Below, one piece after another: positions 26,706 to 35,447 of a stretch of 64,000 nucleotides of DNA. Below the pieces are notes generated by a model that ran no database searches, had not been told where the DNA came from, and saw only the letters and a list, made by a program, of their open reading frames with translations. This stretch comes from Methylorubrum thiocyanatum (GTDB lineage Bacteria > Pseudomonadota > Alphaproteobacteria > Rhizobiales > Beijerinckiaceae), in NCBI GenBank assembly GCA_014138645.1, contig JACJIB010000012.1, forward strand, positions 1 to 64,000. The letters run 5' to 3'. The position numbers and the translations under genes were made by a program. The first letter of the stretch is position 1. Each line of letters begins with the position of its first letter.

Positions 26706-26738
26706 AAGGGGCGCGGCCGAGGAGGCCGTGCCCCTTTC
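26706..26738 (+). terminator. Terminator of the acs-actP cluster
   Basis: Stem AAGGGGC (26706-26712) / GCCCCTT (26730-26736), extended inside by imperfect CGGCC/GGCCG pairing, followed by T-rich sequence. Confidence 0.8.
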
Positions 26739-27005
26739 GTTTGCCCCTCCCAAGACCCAGGCAGTCTTCGAGGAGGCGTTCGCCGAACCGAAAACGGTGA
26801 AGCCGGCCGCTTCCGAGCGTGATCCGAGCATTCCCCTTACCGCGCAGATGCGAATTCTGTCGAAGAGAGGTCCCTTCCACGCTTTCGTCGCTTGGGACAT
26901 TCCCAGCCATGCGGTAAAAAGATCGTGCCTATGCGTGATCCGCATAGAATCGGGTCTCAAACCGGAAAACCGGGTGCCCGTGCACGTTCTTGGAGGATCG
27001 TCAGA

Positions 27006-28742
27006 ATGGCTGTGGCAACCGCAGTACCGCGGGCAGGGGAGGCGGTCAGGCCGATGACCGCCGGAGAGAAGAAGGTCATCTTGGCCTCCTCTCTCGGCAC
27101 TGTCTTCGAGTGGTACGATTTCTATCTCTACGGCTCGCTCGCCGCGATCATCGGTGCGCAGTTCTTCTCGGCCTATCCGGAGGCGACGCGCAACATCTTC
27201 GCGTTGCTGGCCTTCGCGGCCGGCTTCCTCGTGCGCCCGTTCGGCGCCCTGGTATTCGGCCGGCTCGGCGACATGGTCGGGCGCAAGTACACCTTCCTCG
27301 TCACCATCCTGATCATGGGCATCTCGACCTTCGCGGTCGGCCTGCTGCCCTCCTACACCACGCTGGCCGCCTACAATGTCGGCTGGATCGCGCCGGTGAC
27401 GCTGCTGGCCCTGCGCATGCTCCAGGGTCTCGCGCTCGGGGGCGAGTATGGCGGCGCGGCGGTCTACGTGGCCGAGCACGCGCCCCAGGGGCGGCGCGGC
27501 TTCTACACCGCCTTCATCCAGACGACCGCGACCCTGGGCCTCCTGCTCTCGCTGATCATCATCCTGTCGACGCAGGGCTACGTGAACAGCGCCTATCCGG
27601 CCACGACCGTCACCAACGCCGACGGCAGCACGACGACGCTGACCGCCTTCCAGGTCTGGGGCTGGCGCATCCCGTTCCTCGTCTCGGTGGTGCTGCTGGC
27701 GATTTCGGTCTGGATCCGTCTGCAGATGCAGGAGAGCCCGGCCTTCCAGAAGATGAAGGCGGAGGGCACCCACTCCAAGGCGCCGCTCTCGGAAGCCTTC
27801 GGCCAGTGGAAGAACGCCAAATGGGCGCTGCTGGCGCTGCTCGGCCTCACCGCCGGTCAGGCGGTGGTCTGGTACACCGGCCAATTCTACGCGCTGTTCT
27901 TCCTGCAGAGCATCCTGAAGGTCGATCAGTTCACGGCCAACGTGATGATCGCGTGGTCGCTCATCCTCGCCACCGGCGGCTTCCTGTTCTTCGGCAGCCT
28001 CTCCGATCGGATCGGCCGCAAGCCGATCATCCTCGGCGGCTGTCTGATCGCGGCGCTCACCTATTTCCCGCTGTTCAACCTGCTGACCGCCAACGCCAAC
28101 CCGGCGCTGCACGCGGCCCAGGCGAGCGTGCCGGTGGTGGTGAAGACGAATACGGACGACTGCTCGTTCCAGTTCAACCCGGTCGGCACCGCCAAATTCA
28201 CCAAGGAGTGCGACGTGGCCAAGGCCCTGCTCGCCCGCTCCGCGGTCGCCTACGACACCGAGAACCAGCCGGCCGGCACGCCGACGGTGGTCAGCGTCAG
28301 CGGCAAGGACTTCCCGGTGGCCGACCCGAACTTCTCCAAGGCGGTGACGGCGGCGCTGACGGAAGCCGGCTATCCCGCGGCGGCGTCAAACCCGACGGTG
28401 ATCAAAGCGTCGAACCCCCTCGACGTCTTCACCGGCCAGAAGCTCGCGGTGATCGGCATCCTGACGATCCTCGTCCTGTACGTGACGATGGTCTACGGCC
28501 CGATCGCCGCCGCCCTGGTGGAGCTGTTCCCGACCCGGATCCGCTACACCTCGATGTCGCTGCCCTATCACATCGGCAACGGTTGGTTCGGGGGGCTTCT
28601 GCCCGCCACCGCCTTCGCGATGGTGGCCCAGACCGGCGACATCTATTTCGGCCTCTGGTACCCGATCGCGATCGCGCTCTTCACCTTCGTGGTGGGCCTG
28701 ATCTTCATCCCCGAAACGAAGGATCGGGACATCCTGGCCTGA
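27006..28742 (+). CDS. MHS-family MFS transporter with a long periplasmic insertion
   Basis: 578-aa major facilitator of the metabolite:H+ symporter type. Motifs include GTVFEWYDFYLYGSLA in helix 1, GRLGDMVGRKYTFL between helices 2 and 3, and LGGEYGGAAVYVAEHAP in helix 5. Between helix 9 (ILGGCLIAALTYFPLFNLL) and helix 10 lies an insertion of about 110 residues (roughly 364-475). It carries a Cys pair in TDDCSFQF and TKECDVAK and is probably periplasmic. The chosen ATG at 27006 has GGAGG eight bases upstream. The substrate is unknown; relatives take up dicarboxylates, betaines or shikimate. It is monocistronic, with its own terminator. Confidence 0.88.
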   Translation: MAVATAVPRAGEAVRPMTAGEKKVILASSLGTVFEWYDFYLYGSLAAIIGAQFFSAYPEATRNIFALLAFAAGFLVRPFGALVFGRLGDMVGRKYTFLVTILIMGISTFAVGLLPSYTTLAAYNVGWIAPVTLLALRMLQGLALGGEYGGAAVYVAEHAPQGRRGFYTAFIQTTATLGLLLSLIIILSTQGYVNSAYPATTVTNADGSTTTLTAFQVWGWRIPFLVSVVLLAISVWIRLQMQESPAFQKMKAEGTHSKAPLSEAFGQWKNAKWALLALLGLTAGQAVVWYTGQFYALFFLQSILKVDQFTANVMIAWSLILATGGFLFFGSLSDRIGRKPIILGGCLIAALTYFPLFNLLTANANPALHAAQASVPVVVKTNTDDCSFQFNPVGTAKFTKECDVAKALLARSAVAYDTENQPAGTPTVVSVSGKDFPVADPNFSKAVTAALTEAGYPAAASNPTVIKASNPLDVFTGQKLAVIGILTILVLYVTMVYGPIAAALVELFPTRIRYTSMSLPYHIGNGWFGGLLPATAFAMVAQTGDIYFGLWYPIAIALFTFVVGLIFIPETKDRDILA

Positions 28743-28770
28743 TCGGCCGGGATCCCTCGGCGCCAAAAGG

Positions 28771-28797
28771 AAAGCCCCGCCGCGAGGCGGGGCTTTT
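28771..28797 (+). terminator. Terminator after the MHS transporter
   Basis: Perfect 11-bp stem AAAGCCCCGCC (28771-28781) / GGCGGGGCTTT (28786-28796) with GCGA loop and T run. It lies 29 bases after the stop and 40 bases from the convergent purH stop, so it may serve both strands. Confidence 0.9.
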
Positions 28798-28836
28798 CGC
28801 ATTCTGCCGGGACCCGTGAAGCCGGATCGGCCGATA

Positions 28837-30435
28837 TCAATGCCGGAAGTGGCGCACGCCCGTGAACACCATGGAGAGGCCGGCCTCGTCGGCGGCCCGG
28901 ATCACCTCGTCGTCGCGCATCGAGCCGCCGGGCTGGATCACCGCGGTGGCGCCGGCCTCGGCCGCGGCGAGCAGGCCGTCGGCGAAGGGGAAGAAGGCGT
29001 CGGAGGCCACGGCCGAGCCCTTGGCGAGGCTCTCCGTCAGACCGAGGCGCTGCGCCGCCTCCGCCGCTTTCCGCGCCGCGGTGATCGAGGAATCGACCCG
29101 CGACATCTGCCCGGCGCCGATGCCCACGGTAGCGCCGCCCTTGGCATAGACGATGGCGTTCGACTTGACGTGCTTGGCCACGCGATAGGCGAATCGCATG
29201 TCGGCGAGTTCCGTCTCGCTCGGCGCGCGCCGGGTCACGACCTTCAGGTCCATGTCGTCGACGCTCATCGCGTCCCGGCCCTGAACGAGGAAGCCGCCCG
29301 CCACCGTGCGGATGGTCTCGCCCTTCGCCCGCGGATCGGCGAGGCCGCCCGCGAGCAGCAGCCGCAGGTTCTTCTTGGCACCGACGATGGCACGCGCCTC
29401 CTCGGAGGCGTCGGGGGCGATGATGACCTCGGTGAAGATCTCGACGATCTTCTTCGCGGCCTCGGCGTCCAGCGGGCGGTTCAAGGCGACGATTCCGCCG
29501 AAGGCCGAGGTCGGATCGCAGGCGAGCGCGCGCTCGTAGGCGTCCAGCAGGCTCGCCCCCTCGGCGACGCCGCAAGGGTTGGCGTGCTTGATGATCGCCA
29601 CCGCTGCCGTGCGGCCGGGATCGAACTCGGCGACGCATTCAAAGGCCGCGTCGGTGTCGTTGAGGTTGTTGTAGGACAATTCCTTGCCCTGGACCTGCCG
29701 GGCGGTGGCGATGCCGGGGCGTAAGGTGCCGGGCAGGCGGTAGAAGGCGGCCGACTGGTGCGGGTTCTCGCCATAGCGCAGGCTCTGGGCGAGCGTGCCG
29801 CCGAGCGCCTTGAAGGTCGCGGCCTCGCCGCTGCCCTCGACTTCGGCGAGCCAGTTGGCGATGGCCGCATCGTAGGAGGCGGTGCGGGAGAAGGCCTTCT
29901 GCGCCAGCCGGCGTCGCGTCGCCGCGGTGAGGTTGCCGTCGCTGTCGGTAAGTTCGGCGAGGATCGCCGCATAGTCCGTGACATCGACCACGACCGCCAC
30001 GTCGGCATGATTCTTGGCCGCCGCCCGGATCATGGCCGGGCCGCCGACATCGATGTTCTCGACGCAGTCGTCGTAGCTCTTGCCCGCCTTCAGCGTCTCC
30101 TCGAACGGGTAGAGGTTGACCACGAGAAGGTCGATGGCGCCGATGCCGTGGGCGGCGAGTGCCGCCTGATGCTCGGGATTGTCGCGCACCGCGAGCAGGC
30201 CGCCATGGACCGCCGGATGCAGCGTCTTCACCCGGCCGTCCATCATCTCGGGGAAGCGGGTCAGCTCCGACACTTCCCGGACGGCGAGCCCCGCTTCGGT
30301 CAGCGCCCGGTGAGTGCCGCCGGTCGAGATCAGCTCGACCCCGCGCCGGCTCAGTGCCGCGGCGAAGTCCGTGAGCCCGGTCTTGTCCGAGACGGAGAGG
30401 AGGGCGCGGGTGACCCGGATCTGGTCGCGCGGCAT
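28837..30435 (-). CDS. purH: Bifunctional AICAR transformylase / IMP cyclohydrolase
   Basis: 532-aa enzyme for the last two steps of de novo IMP synthesis. The N-terminal IMP cyclohydrolase (MGS fold) runs to about residue 200, with STGGTHRAL and DGRVKTLHPAVHGGLL. The C-terminal AICAR formyltransferase has LRYGENPHQ, the catalytic IKHANPCG motif and DPTSAFGGI. It ends with DDEVIRAADEAGLSMVFTG. The ATG at 30435 has only a weak ribosome-binding site. It lies downstream of the heparinase-like gene, an order common in Rhizobiales. AICAR also arrives as the HisF/HisH by-product. Confidence 0.97.
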   Translation of the reverse strand: MPRDQIRVTRALLSVSDKTGLTDFAAALSRRGVELISTGGTHRALTEAGLAVREVSELTRFPEMMDGRVKTLHPAVHGGLLAVRDNPEHQAALAAHGIGAIDLLVVNLYPFEETLKAGKSYDDCVENIDVGGPAMIRAAAKNHADVAVVVDVTDYAAILAELTDSDGNLTAATRRRLAQKAFSRTASYDAAIANWLAEVEGSGEAATFKALGGTLAQSLRYGENPHQSAAFYRLPGTLRPGIATARQVQGKELSYNNLNDTDAAFECVAEFDPGRTAAVAIIKHANPCGVAEGASLLDAYERALACDPTSAFGGIVALNRPLDAEAAKKIVEIFTEVIIAPDASEEARAIVGAKKNLRLLLAGGLADPRAKGETIRTVAGGFLVQGRDAMSVDDMDLKVVTRRAPSETELADMRFAYRVAKHVKSNAIVYAKGGATVGIGAGQMSRVDSSITAARKAAEAAQRLGLTESLAKGSAVASDAFFPFADGLLAAAEAGATAVIQPGGSMRDDEVIRAADEAGLSMVFTGVRHFRH

Positions 30436-30563
30436 GGGATGGCCTGTGTCGTCAAACGAGGAAATCGCGCGCGCGGTAGCACGGATCCGGCTGGGGCGGC
30501 CAGTTGGCCGGGCGAAAGCGCGGTGCGGAAACGGTTCTATCAACCGCCGCACGGCCCACTCGG

Positions 30564-32276
30564 TCAGATCTGCTCGATCCGCCAGCCCACCCGTACCTCC
30601 TCGTCCACGCTCAGGTGCAGGACGATCTGCGCCGTCCGCCGCGCGCCGACGACGCCGGCGAAATAGACGCTCTCCTCGATGGACGGCGTCGCGCCCTCCG
30701 CGGAGAAGCGCCACCGTTCTCCCGTCGGCAGGCCGAGGATCACGCTGCCGTCCTCCTGCGGCTGCGTGGCGACGGCGGTGTGGAGATGGAAGCGCACGGC
30801 GACGGGCTGGGGCTTGGAGCGCGGGCGCTTGCCCTCGCGCCGGAAGGCGTCCTCGCCCTCCAGCCGCACCGGGCCGTCGCAGAGGCGCCAGCGGCGCTCG
30901 TGCAGGATGCCGAATTCGGCGACGTAGCCGTCGTGGCGCGCCGCGAGGACCGCCGCGCCGTTCTCGGTCCGCCGCTCGACCGCGACGGGGCCGGGGCCGC
31001 GCAGCACCACGGGGCCGCGCCGCGACAGCAGCCAGCGCGCGGCCAGCCGGGGGATCCACCAATCCTCCGGCTCGTCGAGGAAGCGGCAGGAGGAGGTGTC
31101 GGCCACCGTCGCCGTCGAATGGGCGGCGGTGCTGCGCGCGGCCCGGCGCAGTTCGCCGCCGCTGGCGGGCGTGCCGCAATTGACGACGATGCGCTGCGCC
31201 CCGCTCGTCAGCTCGAAGGAGAGGCAGCCCGCGGCAGCCTCGCGGGACTGGTCCATCGGCGGCGGTGCGCCGACATCGCAGACCATGACCACCCGGCCGA
31301 GTTCCAGCCGGGCGTAGCCGGAATGGGAGGCGTACATCAGCGGCTCGGTGCCGGCCCCGTCATAGACCAGCAGCGTCGCGAGATGGTCGGCCGCCGTCAC
31401 CCCCATGCCGTTGAAGTGGCTGAGCGAGGCGTCGCCGTGGCGCAGGAGGCGCAGCGCCGGCAGCATCCGGTCGACGGCGCGCAGCAGCGCCTCCGGCGGA
31501 TCGACGCTGCGGCTGAGGAAGCTCTGGCGCAGGGGCAGGAGGTCGAGCAGCAGCTCCATGGCGAAGCGCGGATCCCGCGAACGGTGGCCGCCATCGGGGA
31601 GGATCTGCGCTTCGAGTTCGCGCACGAGGATGCGGGTGGCCCGGCGCAGGATCGGCTCGATGCCCTCGCAGCACAGGCCGGCATAGGTCAGCGCCACCGC
31701 CGCGAGGAGGCGCGATTGCGGCGGCGCGGAGCGGCGCAGGGACCGCTCCAGCTCCCGTGCGCCCTTGCCAACGGCCTTCAGGAAGCCCTGGTAGAAGGCG
31801 TGGTCGGCCCCCTCCAGCACCAGCGGCGACTGGCACAGGAACGAGATCAGCCGCCGGGAGGCCACCGGCACCGGGCTCGCCCGCGCCGCCTCGCCTCGCC
31901 CGCTCATGAAATCCGAGACGAAGGCCCGCGCGTTGGCACGGGCGAGCGCCGTGTCGGCGGCGCGCAGATGGCGCAGCCAGCCGAAGCCGTAGAGCGCGTC
32001 GGCCCATTCGGGGGAGGGCGGGTCGTAGTCGAAGGGCGAGCGCCCGCTCACCACCAGGGAGCGGCCGGCGAAGACGAACAGGCCGGAATAGATGTCGTCG
32101 GCCAGCGAGGCGTCGCTGGTGCGCAGGTCGTGCGGCGCGATGACGAGGCCGGTCACCCGCGCACGGGTGAGGATCTCGGGCCGCGCCGTGAGCCGCGCCG
32201 TCCGCTCGCGAACCGCGCGGACGATCTCGTGACCGAGCAGGCGGTAGAGCTGCCAGCGTTCGGGGCCCCTGCCCAA
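30564..32276 (-). CDS. Heparinase II/III-family protein
   Basis: 570-aa protein with an N-terminal alpha/alpha-toroid region and a C-terminal beta-sandwich. Recognisable family features are PDGGHRSRDPRFAMELLLDL, LSHFNGMG, and a C-terminal domain with AHSTATVADTSSC. It has no signal peptide, as in other Rhizobiales members. The true substrate is unknown and heparin lyase activity is not implied. The start is TTG at 32276, with GGAGG seven bases upstream. It precedes purH on the same strand by 128 bases. Confidence 0.88.
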   Translation of the reverse strand: MGRGPERWQLYRLLGHEIVRAVRERTARLTARPEILTRARVTGLVIAPHDLRTSDASLADDIYSGLFVFAGRSLVVSGRSPFDYDPPSPEWADALYGFGWLRHLRAADTALARANARAFVSDFMSGRGEAARASPVPVASRRLISFLCQSPLVLEGADHAFYQGFLKAVGKGARELERSLRRSAPPQSRLLAAVALTYAGLCCEGIEPILRRATRILVRELEAQILPDGGHRSRDPRFAMELLLDLLPLRQSFLSRSVDPPEALLRAVDRMLPALRLLRHGDASLSHFNGMGVTAADHLATLLVYDGAGTEPLMYASHSGYARLELGRVVMVCDVGAPPPMDQSREAAAGCLSFELTSGAQRIVVNCGTPASGGELRRAARSTAAHSTATVADTSSCRFLDEPEDWWIPRLAARWLLSRRGPVVLRGPGPVAVERRTENGAAVLAARHDGYVAEFGILHERRWRLCDGPVRLEGEDAFRREGKRPRSKPQPVAVRFHLHTAVATQPQEDGSVILGLPTGERWRFSAEGATPSIEESVYFAGVVGARRTAQIVLHLSVDEEVRVGWRIEQI

Positions 32277-32460
32277 GCGGTATCCTCCGAGCGATCGAGA
32301 CGGACCGTGCGGCTCGCCGCCCGGACCCGCGCGATGGGTCGCCCGGCAGCCGGTTCAGGCCAAGCTTACGCGGGTCCTCTTAACCGCCCTTTAAGGCTGT
32401 GTCGTCCTCGCACACAGACGCATCCCCGTAATGCACGGGGCGGGCGGGCATGGTCGCCGG

Positions 32461-33309
32461 TCAGGCGGGGCCGGTCTCCACGGGACGGGCGGGGTCGGAG
32501 CCCCATTCCGACCACGAGCCGTCGTAGAGCGCACGCGGCTTCCTTCCCAGCGTCTCCAGCGCCAGCGCGATGATGGCTGCGGTCACGCCCGAACCGCAGG
32601 TGGTGACGACGGGACGGTCGAGATCGACCCCGGCCTCGGCGATCGCCGCGCGCAGGGAGGCCTCGTCGCGCAGCCGACCATTCGCCTGGAGCGCGGCGTA
32701 GTGGAGGTTCCGGGCGCCGGGCATATGGCCGGGGCGAACGCCGGGGCGCGGCTCGGCCTCCTCGCCGCGGAAGCGCGGACCGGAGCGGGCATCGACCACC
32801 TGGGCCGAGCCATTGGCCAGCGCCCGGGCGATGTCGCCCGCATCCGCCACGGCGCCGTTGTCGAGCCGGGCGGTGAAGTGGCGCCGGTCGCGCGGACGGC
32901 CCTCGCCGTCCTCGGTCGGATAGCCTGCGGCGATCCAGGCGGGCATGCCGCCCTCCAGGATCGTGACGTCGCGCATGCCGAATGTCTGGAGCATCCAGCG
33001 CACCCGCGGCGCCGAGAACAGGCCCATCCCGTCGTAGACGACGACCTGCGCTCCGTCGCCGACTCCGAGCGCGCGCATCTTCGAGGAGAACACCTCGGGC
33101 CGCGGCAGCATGTGGGGGAGGGGCGAGTCGGTGTCGCTCATCGCGTCGAGATCGAAGCGGATCGCGCCTGGAATATGGGCGGCCCGGTACTCGGCCTCGG
33201 CGTCGCGGCCCTGCGCCGGCAGGTACCACGAAGCGTCGAGCACCACGATGTCCGGCGCGCTCAGGCGTTGATGCAGCCAATCCACCGTGACGAAGGGCGA
33301 TACGGTCAT
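32461..33309 (-). CDS. sseA: 3-mercaptopyruvate / thiosulfate sulfurtransferase
   Basis: 282-aa tandem rhodanese protein. The first, inactive domain holds VVLDASWYLP, AHIPGAIRFDLD and VVVYDGMGLFSAPRV. The second holds QVVDARSGPRFRG, GHMPGARNLHY and the catalytic Cys loop TTCGSGVTA. The CGSGVTA loop favours 3-mercaptopyruvate as donor (SseA type). The ATG at 33309 has GAGG at suitable spacing. Probably cytosolic and monocistronic. Confidence 0.92.
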   Translation of the reverse strand: MTVSPFVTVDWLHQRLSAPDIVVLDASWYLPAQGRDAEAEYRAAHIPGAIRFDLDAMSDTDSPLPHMLPRPEVFSSKMRALGVGDGAQVVVYDGMGLFSAPRVRWMLQTFGMRDVTILEGGMPAWIAAGYPTEDGEGRPRDRRHFTARLDNGAVADAGDIARALANGSAQVVDARSGPRFRGEEAEPRPGVRPGHMPGARNLHYAALQANGRLRDEASLRAAIAEAGVDLDRPVVTTCGSGVTAAIIALALETLGRKPRALYDGSWSEWGSDPARPVETGPA

Positions 33310-33507
33310 GGATGTCCTCGCCGATGCGCGTACCCGCGGAGAAGACACCACATCCGGCATTGGCGGAGTTTCGGCAAGGCCGGAGGCGCAAAACCGGGCG
33401 CGCAAAAGGGGCGCGTAAAAGGGCGCGACGGCGTGGCCCCCCGATTGTCCCTGTCATCGGCCCGATCTTCGGGTAAGCGCGAGACGCCAGCAGGGAAGCG
33501 GACCGAC

Positions 33508-33744
33508 GTGCGAGAGACCTATCATATCGAAGTGCTCGGCCCCGAGGAGCCGGACGCGCCCGGCGGCGTGCAGCAGCGCGTCTCCGTTCGGACCTCGAGC
33601 CCGGAGGGCGCGGAGGAGCGGGCAAGGCGACTGTTCGCCCGTGCGCGGGTGCCGCAGCGCTCCGGCACGCCGCCCGAGGCGGTGCGGGTGATCGACGGGG
33701 CGGGCACCGAAATCTTCCGGATGAGCCGGTTCGACGAGGCCTAG
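33508..33744 (+). CDS. Small conserved hypothetical protein
   Basis: 78-aa protein, VRETYHIEVLGPEEPDAPGG at the N-terminus and VIDGAGTEIFRMSRFDE at the C-terminus, with a central acidic/Arg-rich segment. There is no signal peptide, membrane helix or Cys. The GTG start has AGGGAAG upstream. It looks like a small alpha/beta protein of Methylobacteriaceae; no family name can be given. Confidence 0.6.
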   Translation: MRETYHIEVLGPEEPDAPGGVQQRVSVRTSSPEGAEERARRLFARARVPQRSGTPPEAVRVIDGAGTEIFRMSRFDEA

Positions 33745-33840
33745 GCGCGGGCGGCGCGGGGCGGCCGCCCGTGCGAGGCTCCGCGGGGTGCGTCCCCGCA
33801 GGGCGGCGTCACGACGAGCCCGGTTCGACGGCTTACGCGG

Positions 33841-34926
33841 TCAGGCGAAAGCGCCGTCGTTGAAGGTCGTGCGTCCCTCGACGGCGCCGTATTGGAGGTA
33901 GTGCAGGAGGGGATTGATGCCCTCCGCCGCGACGTCGCCATAAGCCGCGAGATAGGCCTTGGTGTCGAACTGGGCCGAGGGATCCCGTCCCTCCTTCCAG
34001 CCATAAGTGAGATAGTGCTGGAGGGGATCGATCCCCTCTGCCGCAACATCTGCGTAGGCGGCCAGATAGCCCTTCGTATCGAAGAAGGCGTTGGGGTCGC
34101 GGCCCTCCTTCCAGCCGTAGTCCCGGAAATGCTGCTCGGCGTCGTTGCCGTTCTGATAAACGTCACGGTACTGGCTGAGATAGAACAGGTCGTCGACCGC
34201 GGCATTGCCGTCGGCCTGCAGGATCGAGCGGTCCGAGAATTCGAACACCTCCGTGTTCTTGACGGTATCGACCGAGTTCGAGCCCGTGATCGTCGACAGC
34301 GTGCCGGAGGACACCACGCCCGCCTCGGCGAAGCTGAACTCGAAGACCGCCGTATCGACGCCGACGGCGCCATCGAGCGTGTTGGTGCCGGTGCCGCCCC
34401 ACATCCGATCGTTGCCGAAGTCGCCGAAGACAGTGTCGTTGCCGGCATCGCCGTAGAGGCTGTCGTTGCCGAGGTCGCCATCGACGAGGTCGTCACCGTT
34501 GTCGCCGTGGACGATGTCGTCGTCCTCGCCGCCCGCGACGAAGTCGTTCCCGTCCTCACCGAAGACGAGATCGAACCCCTGTTCGCCAACGAGGAAATCG
34601 TCGCCCTGTCCGCCGTAGAGGACGTCTTCGCCGGGATTGCCCGCCGCGTAGTCGTTTCCGTCCTGGCCGTAAATCGTATCGTTGCCGGCCTCGCCGATGA
34701 TCTGGTCGAAGCCGCCCGCGCCGTAGATCGTGTCGTTCCCGGGGCCACCGGCGATATAGTCGAGGTCGACGCCGCCGGTGATCGTGTCGTCACCGTCCTG
34801 GCCGTCGATCCGATTGAAGCCGCCCGGATCGGTTATGACGTCGTTTCCGGACAGGCCGAGAATGATGTCGTCGTCCAATGTGCCAGTCAGAACATTGCCC
34901 ACGTTCGTTCCCGAGATCGTCGCCAT
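33841..34926 (-). CDS. RTX-like calcium-binding repeat protein with C-terminal GWKEGRDP repeats
   Basis: 361-aa acidic protein without a Sec signal. Residues about 10-190 are tandem glycine/aspartate nonapeptides of the GGxGxDxxx type (for example GGPGNDTIYGAGGFDQIIGE). These form a Ca-binding beta-roll and usually mean type I secretion. After a linker, residues 250-355 carry about 2.5 copies of a different repeat with HYxTYGWKEGRDPxAxFDTK and YLAAYxDVAAEGI. This second repeat also occurs in other large surface or glycan-linked bacterial proteins. The ATG at 34926 follows AGGAGATGG. No secretion ABC/HlyD genes are nearby. Confidence 0.88.
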   Translation of the reverse strand: MATISGTNVGNVLTGTLDDDIILGLSGNDVITDPGGFNRIDGQDGDDTITGGVDLDYIAGGPGNDTIYGAGGFDQIIGEAGNDTIYGQDGNDYAAGNPGEDVLYGGQGDDFLVGEQGFDLVFGEDGNDFVAGGEDDDIVHGDNGDDLVDGDLGNDSLYGDAGNDTVFGDFGNDRMWGGTGTNTLDGAVGVDTAVFEFSFAEAGVVSSGTLSTITGSNSVDTVKNTEVFEFSDRSILQADGNAAVDDLFYLSQYRDVYQNGNDAEQHFRDYGWKEGRDPNAFFDTKGYLAAYADVAAEGIDPLQHYLTYGWKEGRDPSAQFDTKAYLAAYGDVAAEGINPLLHYLQYGAVEGRTTFNDGAFA

Positions 34927-35447
34927 TGTCCATCTCCTGCCAGAGCGGCTCGCAAATCAGCCGAACGGGCATCCGATGCGGCAATGATGATGTTCCCGGG
35001 CTCGCAGCAATTTCCGAAAACTGCAAAAATGTTATCTTGCTCCGTATCGCATGTATATTTTCTGTTTTTACTTGGCTGTTCGCTGCGTCCTCCGGTGCGC
35101 GAGGCGAGGCCGCCTGTCGATCGGGAGGCAAGCCGTGTCGCGACGAGACAACCGGCGATGCCAGCCGCCTCGATCGTCTGACGCAGCGGGTCTGCCGCGC
35201 GTACATTGACTTCGCGGGTGCAACGTCGCATATCGCAGTTGCAGCGTCAGCGGCCACACGGGGTCGCTTGAGGGGGCTGCGTGACGGTTCGCGCCTCGTC
35301 TGGGGTCGCGCCCCGGCCCCTCTCTTCAACGTGCATGCACCCCAGGCCGCCCCATCACGCGGGCAGCCTCCCGGACCAACGGACCCGCCTTTTATCCCGC
35401 GTTCTCATGCGCCGGATCGCGGGTTCCGCTGCCTTGAAAGTACCGAC
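34927..35447. other. Intergenic region between RTX gene and DEAD-box helicase
   Basis: 521 bases, AT-rich around 34985-35080 and GC-rich after. It holds the divergent promoters. A long leader before a DEAD-box helicase gene is common where cold-shock control operates, but no specific element was recognised. Open frames here have no supporting ribosome-binding site. Confidence 0.5.
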
